Positions 1 to 9,478 of a stretch of DNA of 38,099 nucleotides are shown one piece after another. The stretch is taken from NCBI GenBank assembly GCA_020054475.1, contig JAHWGJ010000002.1, positions 1-38,099 on the forward strand, in the 5' to 3' direction. Both the position numbers and the translations under genes were made by a program. Numbering within the stretch: position 1 is the first letter of the stretch; each line of letters opens with the position of its first letter. Under the pieces are notes generated by a model. That model searched no databases and was not told the origin of the DNA. It saw only the letters and a list, made by a program, of their open reading frames with translations. Source of the stretch: Thermoplasmata archaeon. Its GTDB lineage: Archaea > Thermoplasmatota > E2 > DHVEG-1.

Positions 1-66
1 TTCATATTTAATCAGTATAATATACTTTTATTAGTATCAATAAAAAGAAATAAATTTATGAATAAC

Positions 67-276
67 TTAACATGAGCTATGTTCAATAGCTTCCTTTGGA
101 CATGCTGCCACACATGCACAACATTCAATGCACTCTCCAATATCTTTTGCAATAGCTTTTCCTTCAGCTAATTCAAATATATCAACGGGGCAAGAAGTAA
201 CACATTCACCAGCGCCAGTACATTTATCATAATCGATTGTAATTTTAATTTCTCCCTCTTCAAAATCTTTTTTCAT
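67..276 (-). CDS. Small dicluster ferredoxin, probably [3Fe-4S][4Fe-4S]
   Basis: A 69-aa soluble electron carrier. Two ferredoxin motifs are visible. The second is complete (C49, C52, C55, C59-P). The first reads C19-x2-A22-x2-C25-x3-C29-P, so the second cysteine is alanine. In known 7Fe ferredoxins, loss of exactly this ligand gives a [3Fe-4S] cluster, so a mixed-cluster protein is inferred. Extra cysteines lie at 53 and at the very C-terminus (HSSC). The start is well supported by GGAGGT about 8 nt upstream on the minus strand. It is transcribed away from the divergent amidohydrolase gene, with 120 nt between them. The redox partner cannot be told from this window; an amino-acid-fermenting archaeon would use such a carrier with 2-oxoacid oxidoreductases. 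Confidence 0.9.
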   Translation of the reverse strand: MKKDFEEGEIKITIDYDKCTGAGECVTSCPVDIFELAEGKAIAKDIGECIECCACVAACPKEAIEHSSC

Positions 277-396
277 ATATTATAAAACCTCCAATCATTT
301 TTAAACAATAAAAGATAATCACCATTTAAAGTGTTTTCATTGTATAAGTCTAATATTGGTAAAATTTAAACATCTATCAATAATTACAATTTTAAA

Positions 397-1437
397 ATGG
401 AATATATATCTGGAGAAATTCTAACTAAAGATGGCTTTATAAAAGGATACATTGGGTTCCAAAATAAAAAAATTATAGAATTTGGGAGTGAAAAGCCTAA
501 AAAGAAACCAATTGCAACAGGTTTCATTATTCCAACATTGATCAATTCACATACACATATAGGGGATCATTTTATTAAAAAATTAAAAATAAATTTACCA
601 AAAAACATTGAAAAACTAGTTGCCCCACCAAATGGTTTAAAACATAAATTATTAAATGACACCCCAGAAAAAGAAATAATAAATGGAATGAAAGAATCGA
701 TTAATATAATGTCAAATTCTGGAACATCAAAATTCTTTGATTTTAGAGAAAATGGAATCTCAGGAATTATACAATTAAATAAAGCAACTCGTGATAATAA
801 AAATATATCACCCGTAATACTATCACGACCAAATCAATTAAGATATGATAAAGATGAAATTAATTTAATATTAAATAATTCTCAAGGGATAGGTCTAAGT
901 AGTATAACTGATTGGAATTATTCAGAAATATTAAAAATTGCAAAACATACAAAATTAAAAAAAAAAATTTTTACTATTCATTCAAGTGAGAGATTAAGAG
1001 AAAACATTGACCAAATCCTTGATTTAAAACCTGATTTTTTAATACATATGAATTATGCTACAGAATCAGATCTCATAAGAGTTAAAGAAAATAATATTTC
1101 AATAGTAATCTGCCCTCGTTCAAATAAATTTTTCAAATTAAAAACAAACTATAAAATCATGGAAAAATTAGATATTAATTTAATGCTTGGAACAGACAAC
1201 GCTATGATAAATACTCCAAACATACTCACTGAATTAAAATATTATAAAAAAATCAATAAAATAGATTCCAATGAGAAGTTATTAAATATGATAACCTATA
1301 ATCCTAGGAAAGCTTTAAATCTAGATTACAATATTCCCGACATCAAATCATCAAAAGAGTTTATTATATTAGATAAGACAAGTCTTGAGATAAGAAATAT
1401 CCCATTCTCACATGAGGAGATAAAAAATGATAATTGA
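397..1437 (+). CDS. Amidohydrolase (cytosine deaminase / ATZ-TRZ-like metal hydrolase)
   Basis: A 346-aa amidohydrolase-superfamily enzyme. The metal-binding pattern is in order: HTH (H52, H54) after a strand ending in PTLINS, HSSE (H195, E198), H217 and D267 in GTDNA. The HxxE arrangement is typical of deaminases acting on nucleobases or related amines, but the substrate cannot be assigned. It is shorter than the usual 400-450 aa of the ATZ/TRZ group, and the flanking beta-sandwich looks reduced. There is no Shine-Dalgarno before the ATG. A TTTAAA-like element near 365 lies about 31 nt upstream, which fits a leaderless transcript. The last 11 nt overlap the CBS gene, indicating co-transcription. 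Confidence 0.8.
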   Translation: MEYISGEILTKDGFIKGYIGFQNKKIIEFGSEKPKKKPIATGFIIPTLINSHTHIGDHFIKKLKINLPKNIEKLVAPPNGLKHKLLNDTPEKEIINGMKESINIMSNSGTSKFFDFRENGISGIIQLNKATRDNKNISPVILSRPNQLRYDKDEINLILNNSQGIGLSSITDWNYSEILKIAKHTKLKKKIFTIHSSERLRENIDQILDLKPDFLIHMNYATESDLIRVKENNISIVICPRSNKFFKLKTNYKIMEKLDINLMLGTDNAMINTPNILTELKYYKKINKIDSNEKLLNMITYNPRKALNLDYNIPDIKSSKEFIILDKTSLEIRNIPFSHEEIKNDN

Positions 1438-2266
1438 AGATGTAATGTCAACTGATTTAATCGTAGGATATGTACCTGGATCAATAAAAGATGCTTTAGA
1501 TATATTAGCAAAAAATAATGTCTCTGGAATGCCAATATTAAAAAAAGATACTAAGAATGTAGTAGGAGTAATAACTAGAACAGATATTTTCAAAAATTCT
1601 GATGAAGACCAAATCGCTTTGGTTATGAATGAAGATTTCCATTATATAAAAAAGGATCAGGATATTATCGATGCTGCAAAATTATTACTTGAGAATAGAA
1701 TTCATGGATTACCCGTAATTAACAATAAAAAAAATCTTGTAGGCATCATTAGTCCTAAAGATATAATAAAAAAAATGTTATTAAAAAATAATTGTACAAT
1801 CAATGATTTTTTTTCAAATTTAGTAGTACCAATCTATGAAAATACTCCAATTAATATTGTCATGGAAATTATAAATATAACTAACGAAAATGCATTACCT
1901 ATATTAAATGATAAACTCCAACTTACTGGTATAATCTCCGATGGTGATTTATTTAAATTGAGTACAATACAAGAAGGAATAGAACGTTCAGATCTTGGTT
2001 TAGGATCTGATGAAGATCAATGGACCTGGGAAGGAATAAGGGATACAGTACGATTATATTATTCAACAACTCAAGTAACTTTACCATTTGTCCCAGTTAA
2101 GGAAGTTATGATTAGAAATGTTAAAAAAGTATCAAAAAACACACCTGTTAGTGATGTCGCAAACATGATGATAAAAAATGATATCAGTCACATCCCAATC
2201 GTTAATGCAGATGACAGGCTAGTTGGAATGGTAAGTGATATAGATTTAATGTCATGTATGTTTTAA
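1427..2266 (+). CDS. Protein with four CBS domains (two Bateman modules)
   Basis: A 279-aa protein made almost entirely of CBS repeats. Repeat starts are recognisable as VMSTDLI (residue about 5), VMNEDFH (about 67), the divergent third repeat near 125, and VMIRNVKKV (about 225). Each ends with a GIIS/GMVSDxDL-type segment. An insert of about 40 residues with DEDQWTW and LYYSTTQVTLPF separates repeats three and four. CBS pairs bind adenine nucleotides or SAM and act as energy or ligand sensors; no catalytic domain is attached here. The ATG has GAGGAG about 7 nt upstream, located inside the preceding amidohydrolase gene, with an 11-nt overlap. It may regulate that enzyme, which is inference from context only. 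Confidence 0.88.
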   Translation: MIIEDVMSTDLIVGYVPGSIKDALDILAKNNVSGMPILKKDTKNVVGVITRTDIFKNSDEDQIALVMNEDFHYIKKDQDIIDAAKLLLENRIHGLPVINNKKNLVGIISPKDIIKKMLLKNNCTINDFFSNLVVPIYENTPINIVMEIINITNENALPILNDKLQLTGIISDGDLFKLSTIQEGIERSDLGLGSDEDQWTWEGIRDTVRLYYSTTQVTLPFVPVKEVMIRNVKKVSKNTPVSDVANMMIKNDISHIPIVNADDRLVGMVSDIDLMSCMF

Positions 2267-2314
2267 ATCCTATTAACTAATTCTTATTTTATCAGATAAG
2301 GAGAATATAGAATT

Positions 2315-3967
2315 ATGCCACTTGATATATATGATAAATTAATGATGTTAGCTAAGAGAAGGGGATTTATTTATCCTTCTTTTGAGATTTATGGGGGTTC
2401 AGCAGGTTTCTATGATTATGGTCCGCTTGGTTCTAGATTAAAACAAAATATTGAAAATTTATGGAGAAAATTTTACATACTAAAAGATAATTGTCTAGAA
2501 ATTAGTACACCTACAGTTACATTATTTGAAGTGTTAAAAGCATCAGGCCATGTTGAAGAATTTACTGATTTAACAGTGGATTGCAAAAAATGTAAACAAT
2601 CTTTTAAAGTAGAAGAGATAATTGAAGAAAAAGATTCAATAGAAAACACAATTGACAAAGATAATATTAAATGTCCAAACTGTAGATCAAAATTAATGAA
2701 TCCTTATCCTGTAAACCTGATGTTTTCTACAAAAATCGGATTTGGAAAAAGTAGAGATGCTTTTTTAAGACCTGAAACAGCTCAAGGAATTTTCATAGAT
2801 TTTCATCTATTATATAGATACAATAGGGAGAAATTACCTTTTGGAGTTATTCAAATAGGAAAAGGATACCGTAATGAAGTATCACCTAGACAAGGAATAA
2901 TAAGATTAAGAGAATTCTCGATGGCTGAAGCCGAAATATTTTTTGATCCAAAAGATAAAAACCATCAGAATTTTGATCTAGTTAAAAATAAGGAATTATA
3001 TTTATATGATAATAAAAAGGAAAAAAAATATTCTTTAGAAAAAGCAGTTAATGATAAAATAATAAATAATCAAGCACTAGCATATTATATGCATCTAACT
3101 CACGAATTTTTAATTGCTGCTGGTGTAGATCAAAAAAAATTCAGATTTAGAAAACATGATAAAAATGAGCTTGCTCACTATGCTGAAGAATGTTGGGATG
3201 CTGAATTGTATAGTGAAAGATTTGGCTGGATTGAATGTGTTGGGATAGCTGATAGATCAGCTTATGATCTTAAATCACACATAAAAAAATCAGGAACAGA
3301 TATGTATGCAACCAGAAAATATGATAAACCAAGAATTGTAAAAAATAAAAAAATAATACCAAAAATGGATGAATTGGGACCATTATTTAAGAAAAAAGCT
3401 GGTGAAATAAAAATTATTCTTGAAAATATGGAAGTGAAAAAATTAGATAAAATATCAGTTAAAATTGATGGAAAAACAATTGAAATACCTAAAACATGCT
3501 ATAATGTTATTGAAAAAAAGGAAAAACAAACAGGTGAAAAATTCATACCTCATGTTATTGAACCTTCATATGGAATTGATAGAATATTATATTGCATTCT
3601 TGAACATAATTTCATCGAAACAAGGAAAAAAGATGAAGAGTATAGAATTTTAAAATTAAATCCCATTATATCACCAATAAAAGTAGCGGTATTACCTTTA
3701 ATTAATGATAATGATTTATCCAAAATTGCAAAAGAAATTGATTTATCATTAAGAAACTCTGGAATTGAAACTTATTATGATGAAGGCGGAACAATTGGTA
3801 GGCGATATGCACGTATGGATGAAATAGGGACACCTTTTTGTATAACCGTTGATCATGATTCTCTTGAAGATAATTCAATAACAATTAGAGATAGAGATAC
3901 AACAAACCAAGTCAGAATAAAAATAAACGATATTATCAATGTTATTCTCAATAGAATTTCATCATAA
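2315..3967 (+). CDS. glyS: Glycine--tRNA ligase, archaeal/eukaryotic alpha2 type
   Basis: A 550-aa class II synthetase that charges tRNA-Gly in the cytoplasm. The N-terminal motif 1 region (YGPLGSRLKQNI) is followed by a zinc knuckle with C90, C93, C120 and C123. LRPETAQGIF (151-160) and motif 2 (GYRNEVSPRQGIIRLREF, about 184-201) bind ATP and glycine. Motif 3 is the PSYGIDRILY segment, and the C-terminal anticodon-binding domain starts near ISPIKVAVLP. The length is normal for this type, and the bacterial alpha/beta form is excluded. AAGGAG lies about 11 nt before the ATG. It follows the CBS gene by 48 nt and may be in its operon. The stop is only 2 nt from the stop of the convergent lat gene. 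Confidence 0.97.
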   Translation: MPLDIYDKLMMLAKRRGFIYPSFEIYGGSAGFYDYGPLGSRLKQNIENLWRKFYILKDNCLEISTPTVTLFEVLKASGHVEEFTDLTVDCKKCKQSFKVEEIIEEKDSIENTIDKDNIKCPNCRSKLMNPYPVNLMFSTKIGFGKSRDAFLRPETAQGIFIDFHLLYRYNREKLPFGVIQIGKGYRNEVSPRQGIIRLREFSMAEAEIFFDPKDKNHQNFDLVKNKELYLYDNKKEKKYSLEKAVNDKIINNQALAYYMHLTHEFLIAAGVDQKKFRFRKHDKNELAHYAEECWDAELYSERFGWIECVGIADRSAYDLKSHIKKSGTDMYATRKYDKPRIVKNKKIIPKMDELGPLFKKKAGEIKIILENMEVKKLDKISVKIDGKTIEIPKTCYNVIEKKEKQTGEKFIPHVIEPSYGIDRILYCILEHNFIETRKKDEEYRILKLNPIISPIKVAVLPLINDNDLSKIAKEIDLSLRNSGIETYYDEGGTIGRRYARMDEIGTPFCITVDHDSLEDNSITIRDRDTTNQVRIKINDIINVILNRISS

Positions 3968-3969
3968 TA

Positions 3970-5292
3970 TTATTTATAATATTTTAAAGTGTTTTTCATA
4001 ATGTTTAATGCTCTATCAATTTCTTCTTCAGAAATTATTAATGGCGGACGGAATCTAATTGTTTTTTCACCACAACCAAGTATTATTAAACCATTTGAAT
4101 ATAATTTTTTCCGTAGTTCATCTCTTTTCTCAGGAGTTTTTAAATCAAAAGCACACATCAATCCCTTTCCTCTTGCATTTGAAATAATATCTGAATATTT
4201 TTCAGATAGATTTACTAAACCCTCTATTAGTCGTCCCCCTTGAATCTCAGAGTTTTTAATAAGTTTTTCTTCATTAATTACTTCAAGATACTTTTGACAT
4301 CTCACCATATCAGTAAGATTTCCACCCCATGTCGAATTTAATCTGCTAGAAATATTAAATACATTATCTTTGATCTCATCAACTCGGTTGTTCGCCATCA
4401 TTCCGCAAACTTGGGTTTTTTTTCCAAAAGCTACAATATCCGGTTTAAAATCAAAATGTTCATAAGCCCACATTTTTCCAGTTAAACCAACACCGGATTG
4501 AATTTCATCAAGAATAAACATTATTTCAAAATTATTACAAATATTTCTAAGTTCAATAAAAAACTCATTTCGAAAATGATTATCTCCACCTTCGCCTTGA
4601 ATAGGTTCAATAATTAAAGCAGCAATATCATTCGGATTTGATTCAATAGAATTTTTTATCTCATATAAAGCTTGTTTTTCAAGTTTTTCAACATTTTCAA
4701 TATTTTTCTCATTTTGGGGAAAAGTAACCTTAGGGTTAATTATTCGTGGCCATTTAAATTTAGTAAAATATTTAATTTTATCAAGGTTAAAAGTATTTGT
4801 CAAAGAAAGTGTATAACCTGTTCTTCCATGAAAAGCTTCCTTAAAGTGAATCACTTGTTTTCCGAGTTTACTACTTATACCATTTTCAATATTTTTTCTA
4901 ACTTTCCAATCAAAAGCAGTTTTAATAGCGTTTTCAACAGCAAGTGCGCCTCCACTAACAAAAAATAGATGTTTAAAAAAATCTGGAACAGCAAATTTTG
5001 CAAAAGAATCAACAAAATCTGCCATCTCAACAGTATAAAGATCAGAATTTGTTGGGTTATTAATCGAAACTTCACCTAATTTTTTTATAAATTCTTGTGT
5101 TGTTAGCTTTGGATGGTTACATCCAAGAGGGGCAGAAGCAAAAAAGGAGAAACAATCAAGTAAATACTCATCATTTCTTGAATCAAATACTTGACAACCT
5201 TGACTTTTTTTTAAATCTAATACTAAATCAAATCCATCTGTAAGCATATATTTTGATAAAGTTTTATGAACATCTTGTGGTTTTATTGCCAT
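3970..5292 (-). CDS. lat: L-lysine 6-aminotransferase (PLP enzyme)
   Basis: A 440-aa class III aminotransferase that moves the epsilon-amino group of lysine to 2-oxoglutarate, giving 2-aminoadipate 6-semialdehyde/P6C and glutamate. Diagnostic blocks are FVSGGALAVENAIKTA (phosphate binding), FHGRTGYTLSLTNT, IEPIQGEGGDNHFR, the PLP-pyridine aspartate in ILDEIQSGVG (D262), and the Schiff-base lysine in FGKKTQVCG (K291/K292). The KKTQVCG signature is specific to lysine 6-aminotransferases rather than GABA or ornithine aminotransferases. The ATG has AGGATAGGA a few nt upstream. It sits next to the secreted peptidase operon and close to the LKR/SDH genes, so a catabolic role in using lysine from protein is the best reading. 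Confidence 0.92.
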   Translation of the reverse strand: MAIKPQDVHKTLSKYMLTDGFDLVLDLKKSQGCQVFDSRNDEYLLDCFSFFASAPLGCNHPKLTTQEFIKKLGEVSINNPTNSDLYTVEMADFVDSFAKFAVPDFFKHLFFVSGGALAVENAIKTAFDWKVRKNIENGISSKLGKQVIHFKEAFHGRTGYTLSLTNTFNLDKIKYFTKFKWPRIINPKVTFPQNEKNIENVEKLEKQALYEIKNSIESNPNDIAALIIEPIQGEGGDNHFRNEFFIELRNICNNFEIMFILDEIQSGVGLTGKMWAYEHFDFKPDIVAFGKKTQVCGMMANNRVDEIKDNVFNISSRLNSTWGGNLTDMVRCQKYLEVINEEKLIKNSEIQGGRLIEGLVNLSEKYSDIISNARGKGLMCAFDLKTPEKRDELRKKLYSNGLIILGCGEKTIRFRPPLIISEEEIDRALNIMKNTLKYYK

Positions 5293-5388
5293 ATATAATC
5301 CTATCCTTATTAATCAAATGTTTTTAAAAGGCGTATCCTAATCATTTATAAAATTATATCGGCAGAAAATCTCTTTATTTATTATCAA

Positions 5389-7038
5389 TTATAAAAAATA
5401 ATGTAAGATTTTTGGAAGTAAATTTTGATATTTTACAATAAATTTAAAAAAATCAATATTAAATGTATTATGAATCTTTGGTGTTATTAAGGAAACTTGT
5501 ATATAATGTGAATCCCCTCTAAATTCTTCATTAACAATCTTTATTCCACCAATATAATCTTTTCCCTTTTTATCAGGTGCAACTACTTTCACTTCTACTT
5601 TAACAGATCCATCATCGGGAGTTAAATTACTTCCAGATGATGGAGTTAACTCCCATGCACCCCAATCAGGTACCGATTCAATACTCCAATTTAGAAATGA
5701 TTCAGAAACACCAATATTTTCAATGGTGAAATTACCATATAAAGTAGTTCCAGGAGATACATCAATCCAACTTAATTTACCATTACAACTCAAATCAGAT
5801 CTATTATCATTAAATAGAATATCAACAATTACACCTTCAATAACTGTTAAACCATATGGAATTTCATCAGGTAATTGATACCATGCATCATATTGACCCC
5901 CCCACCCAAAATTCAAATGATAAAAATCATCCGTGTTATATCCATCAATAATGAGATTATGTCCTGAATCCCATGCAGGAGTCACTACTGCAAGATGAAC
6001 TGGATATCCTTCTTTAATATTTTGTGATATTCTATCATATAAATCTGAATCGTCATTATCAATCAATTCTATGTTATCACAATTAAATTTAATATAAGCA
6101 TCATAAGCTTGATTTACACCAAAAGTACCCGAAGCGCTCCCAGTATACACTTGTTTTGCTGCAATTCCGCAAGCAAAATTCAAAGCTGCTTTATCTTCAT
6201 CCGTTAAAACAATTTCATTAACATAATGATCATTTAAAACAGATAAATATTCATTTAATTCAGGGAAAGAAGGAAAATCATATTCTTCATGATCATTATC
6301 AATCCAATATCTATTTACATAATTATGTAAATAATCATCAGTATCATTAAAAAAAACATTATTGATAGTTTTATGATAATTTAGAATCTGAGACATTGTA
6401 ACTGCAGGACATCCAGCAATACTTCTTGTTCCACTAGATGGATCTAGAGGGCAAAAATCATTATATGGCGAATTTTGATTCCATGTTGTAATAATCCATC
6501 CATCTGTAGGAGTTGTACCTTCAGGGGGCCATTGTTCAAAATCTAAGTATAGCACTTCGTCATTGTCTTTTAAATAATTATCCCATTTAGAATTTCTTTC
6601 ATGAAGTATATAGTCTGGAATTTTTTCAATATTATCTAATCTTAGATTTATATCAGCTTTCAATAATTCAATTAAAAAATTATCATTTGCATTTCCATAA
6701 ATATCATTACTAAATGAATATGCAATTATTGGTGGTAAATTATAATTAGCGGATATTACCAGAAATCCTTTAGGTAATAAATTAAAAATAAAGAACAATT
6801 CTTTTGAAGAATCATCATCATATATTATTCTAATATCATTAATAAAGTAACCCTTAGATTTTTCTAATTCATTTAACTTCATATTAGCAATTTTTTCTGC
6901 AGAACCTAATTCAATTTGTTCTTTAGATTTCTCCTTTATTGAAAAATAATTATCATTTTTAGCCTCAACAAAATTACAGCAAATAAACAAAATAATTAAA
7001 ATTGAGATGATTAATTTTTTCTTAATAATTTGTCTCAT
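5389..7038 (-). CDS. Secreted C10 family (streptopain-like) cysteine peptidase
   Basis: A 549-aa exported peptidase, last gene of a three-peptidase operon. A signal peptide (positive n-region, hydrophobic core to about residue 25) precedes a Spi/propeptide-like region (about 40-120, with GFLVISANYNLPPIIAYSF). The catalytic domain has C210 in AGCPAVTMSQILNYH and H360 in GHNLIIDGYN, followed by the LNFGWGG motif typical of family C10. A beta-sandwich (about 410-515) follows. The last 31 residues, from TPKIHN to the end, resemble the tail of the M14 neighbour. An ATG at 7056 would add six residues. I prefer 7038 because GGGGAT precedes it at SD distance and the layout matches the C25 gene start. 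Self-processing of the propeptide is expected from the family. Confidence 0.88.
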   Translation of the reverse strand: MRQIIKKKLIISILIILFICCNFVEAKNDNYFSIKEKSKEQIELGSAEKIANMKLNELEKSKGYFINDIRIIYDDDSSKELFFIFNLLPKGFLVISANYNLPPIIAYSFSNDIYGNANDNFLIELLKADINLRLDNIEKIPDYILHERNSKWDNYLKDNDEVLYLDFEQWPPEGTTPTDGWIITTWNQNSPYNDFCPLDPSSGTRSIAGCPAVTMSQILNYHKTINNVFFNDTDDYLHNYVNRYWIDNDHEEYDFPSFPELNEYLSVLNDHYVNEIVLTDEDKAALNFACGIAAKQVYTGSASGTFGVNQAYDAYIKFNCDNIELIDNDDSDLYDRISQNIKEGYPVHLAVVTPAWDSGHNLIIDGYNTDDFYHLNFGWGGQYDAWYQLPDEIPYGLTVIEGVIVDILFNDNRSDLSCNGKLSWIDVSPGTTLYGNFTIENIGVSESFLNWSIESVPDWGAWELTPSSGSNLTPDDGSVKVEVKVVAPDKKGKDYIGGIKIVNEEFRGDSHYIQVSLITPKIHNTFNIDFFKFIVKYQNLLPKILHYFL

Positions 7039-7094
7039 TTTTATCGAAATCCCCATATATATAGTAACAATGATTGAAATTTAAAATTTCCTCT

Positions 7095-9452
7095 TTAAAA
7101 AAAATCCAAAAAAGGAAAATTATCAATTAATCTCATAATACTTTTCAAAAATCTAATATTTGAAAAAATATTCATTGGCATACTAACTTCTAATGTCCCC
7201 CAATAGCTTTCAATACCACTATTATCTTTAGATTTTGCCCTCAAAACATAATCTCCTTTTTCACCCCATGTATGATTTAAATATATTACTTTTCCAGAGT
7301 CATATGGCCCTATCCATTCTGCAATTTCACCATCACCCCAATCAATATAATAGAATACAGAGCTGTCCTCAGGGTCATCTGAAACAAAAGAATATTCATA
7401 TTCTTCCTCAAAATTACCGTTTATTTTACCTGTAATAGTGGGAGAAGTTGGTGGTTTATTATAATCAAATTGATTAACCACTTCTATAAGAGTACTAAAA
7501 TCCCCCCACCCGTAATCTGAATTAAAACCTCTAATTCTATAATAATAGATACCTTCAGATTTATTTGATATCTCATAAAAATTATTTATTACATATTCCG
7601 ACAATATTGTAACTTTTCTAAAATTTGCAATCGGAGATATATCATCAACATAAAAACCATCGCCATGTGTATTTTCATCAGTTGAATATCTGAATCTTAT
7701 AAAAATCGATTCTCCATCATACGCATCAAGATTATAATTTTTAAAAATCCAACCTTGTGAGTCCCCGGTAAATGTATCTATAACATCATATAACCGACCA
7801 TCTCTACTTACTTCAAAAAAGGCCATATCATAATAATCTTCGATGTCAAATAAACACCAAAAAGAAATTGATGTATCATCAAAAATTGGTAATGGATAAA
7901 TAGTTTTCATAGAAGAGACTTGATTATCTAATAGATGAGATTGATAGCAATTTTCACCGGAGTAATATTCATTATCTGAAATGTTAAAACCTTCAAAATC
8001 CCATAATCCATTTTCATTTTCAGAATCATCAAATACCTTCTCAAGTTCTTCTAATTCATCTAATTGAAAATATTCAACATTTGCCTCTGGATTTTTCTCA
8101 GCCCAATTTATAATATAATCGTTATCTTCGCTGAATTGAATATTATTTATTATAGGTGGCATTACCCTTGGAGTCAACTTTGAAATATTCTCTGCCTCCT
8201 TAAGTAAGTATAGAGCTCCTTCATAGTTTTCTTTACATACTTGTTCTAATACCTCTGGTGAAGGGTGAAAAGACTCGCATGCTTCAATTGTAAATGGAAA
8301 TATTTGCCTTCCCAAAACATAATGACCATATCCATATACCCAATCGCAGGTATCTCCCGTTGTTGGATATAGTCCAGCTGCTTGAGTTGGTGTATAAGTT
8401 CCATCTTCATCTTGATTTGCAATTCTTAAGGCAATACCTGATCCGATTTGTGATAAATATTCATCATTAGGTGTTTTATCATCACTTGAATATCCCCATG
8501 GCCACATTACTAATTCACCATGTGTATGCCAACTTATAACTGCGCATATTTCATTTTCAATAATTAACTCTCTAATTGACTGAGTTTCAGGTTCTGAAAA
8601 TATGTTTAATCCACAAAAAAGATCATTATTAGGATTATGGCTCATTCCAGTTGATCCCCACATCCCAAAATCATCTCCATTACAGGAACCCGCATAGTTT
8701 CTATTCAAATCAACACCATATGAATTAGACTCAGGAAAATAATGTCTATTTTTTCTCCACCATTTAGCTCCATCATGAAGATCATGATCATAATAATACC
8801 CATCTGGATTTACACAGGTAACTATCCATATCCTACGATTATTAACAAGATCTGTTATATTATCAATAACTCCATAATTTGATGTTAATTGATTAGCAAT
8901 ATTCAGACATATCTCCATTGTAGGCCATTCACGTGCATGATGAACACCCATAAATAAAACTCCGGGTTCTCCTTCATTAACACCTGGATTATTACTAATT
9001 TCTAAACACCAAATATTTCTTTCCTCATTACTTAATCCAATACTATATAATCTTGTTATTTCCGGATAATTTAAACTAATATCAGTTAATATCTGTTCCA
9101 TTTCAAGAAGAGTATGATATTCATCTACCGCATTTTCATTTATATTATCATAATTAATTATTGAAAAAGATAGATTAGTAAATGATAATCTCAATAATTC
9201 AGATTCAGTTATTGCAACATCGATATAATAACCTGGAAATCCGCTAAGTATATCAGAATTTTTTGGAATAAAAAAATTATCATTTTCATAATAAATTCTT
9301 ATAATAAATTTATTTGATATATTATTATTAGCTCTAATTTGATTGTCAATTTCAACAACAGAATTTTCAGAATAAAAAGAATCATTACCGGAAGCTTGTA
9401 GAATTGAGAGATATAGTAATATCAATAATATAATACAAATTATTTTTTTCAT
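7095..9452 (-). CDS. Secreted M14 zinc carboxypeptidase with adhesion-type C-terminal domains
   Basis: A 785-aa exported metallopeptidase. After a signal peptide (1-20) and prodomain comes the M14 catalytic domain. Zinc ligands are H172 and E175 in HHAREW, with the third histidine in SWHTHGE (about H309). R251 in DLNRNY binds substrate, and the catalytic glutamate is E390 in FTIEACES. All residues needed for activity are present. C-terminal parts are a jelly-roll/MAM-like domain (about 490-610, ending FYVDDISP), an Fn3-like stretch, and a PKD domain with YIDWGDGEIAEW (about 675-755). The final 29 residues match the tail of the C10 peptidase. An AGGGTGA SD lies 8 nt upstream of the ATG. It is 26 nt downstream of the C25 gene, so co-transcription is likely. 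It would trim C-terminal residues outside the cell. Confidence 0.92.
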   Translation of the reverse strand: MKKIICIILLILLYLSILQASGNDSFYSENSVVEIDNQIRANNNISNKFIIRIYYENDNFFIPKNSDILSGFPGYYIDVAITESELLRLSFTNLSFSIINYDNINENAVDEYHTLLEMEQILTDISLNYPEITRLYSIGLSNEERNIWCLEISNNPGVNEGEPGVLFMGVHHAREWPTMEICLNIANQLTSNYGVIDNITDLVNNRRIWIVTCVNPDGYYYDHDLHDGAKWWRKNRHYFPESNSYGVDLNRNYAGSCNGDDFGMWGSTGMSHNPNNDLFCGLNIFSEPETQSIRELIIENEICAVISWHTHGELVMWPWGYSSDDKTPNDEYLSQIGSGIALRIANQDEDGTYTPTQAAGLYPTTGDTCDWVYGYGHYVLGRQIFPFTIEACESFHPSPEVLEQVCKENYEGALYLLKEAENISKLTPRVMPPIINNIQFSEDNDYIINWAEKNPEANVEYFQLDELEELEKVFDDSENENGLWDFEGFNISDNEYYSGENCYQSHLLDNQVSSMKTIYPLPIFDDTSISFWCLFDIEDYYDMAFFEVSRDGRLYDVIDTFTGDSQGWIFKNYNLDAYDGESIFIRFRYSTDENTHGDGFYVDDISPIANFRKVTILSEYVINNFYEISNKSEGIYYYRIRGFNSDYGWGDFSTLIEVVNQFDYNKPPTSPTITGKINGNFEEEYEYSFVSDDPEDSSVFYYIDWGDGEIAEWIGPYDSGKVIYLNHTWGEKGDYVLRAKSKDNSGIESYWGTLEVSMPMNIFSNIRFLKSIMRLIDNFPFLDFF

Positions 9453-9478
9453 AAATCATTTCACCCTATCATTTTTTA

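Noticed and set aside
1326-1593. Minus-strand ORFs over the amidohydrolase/CBS junction
   Set aside because: They are out-of-frame shadows of two well-supported plus-strand genes and encode low-complexity hydrophobic sequence without SD.
3970-5292. GABA or ornithine aminotransferase
   Set aside because: The FGKKTQVCG lysine region and the SFFASAPLGCNHP N-terminal block are specific to lysine 6-aminotransferase.
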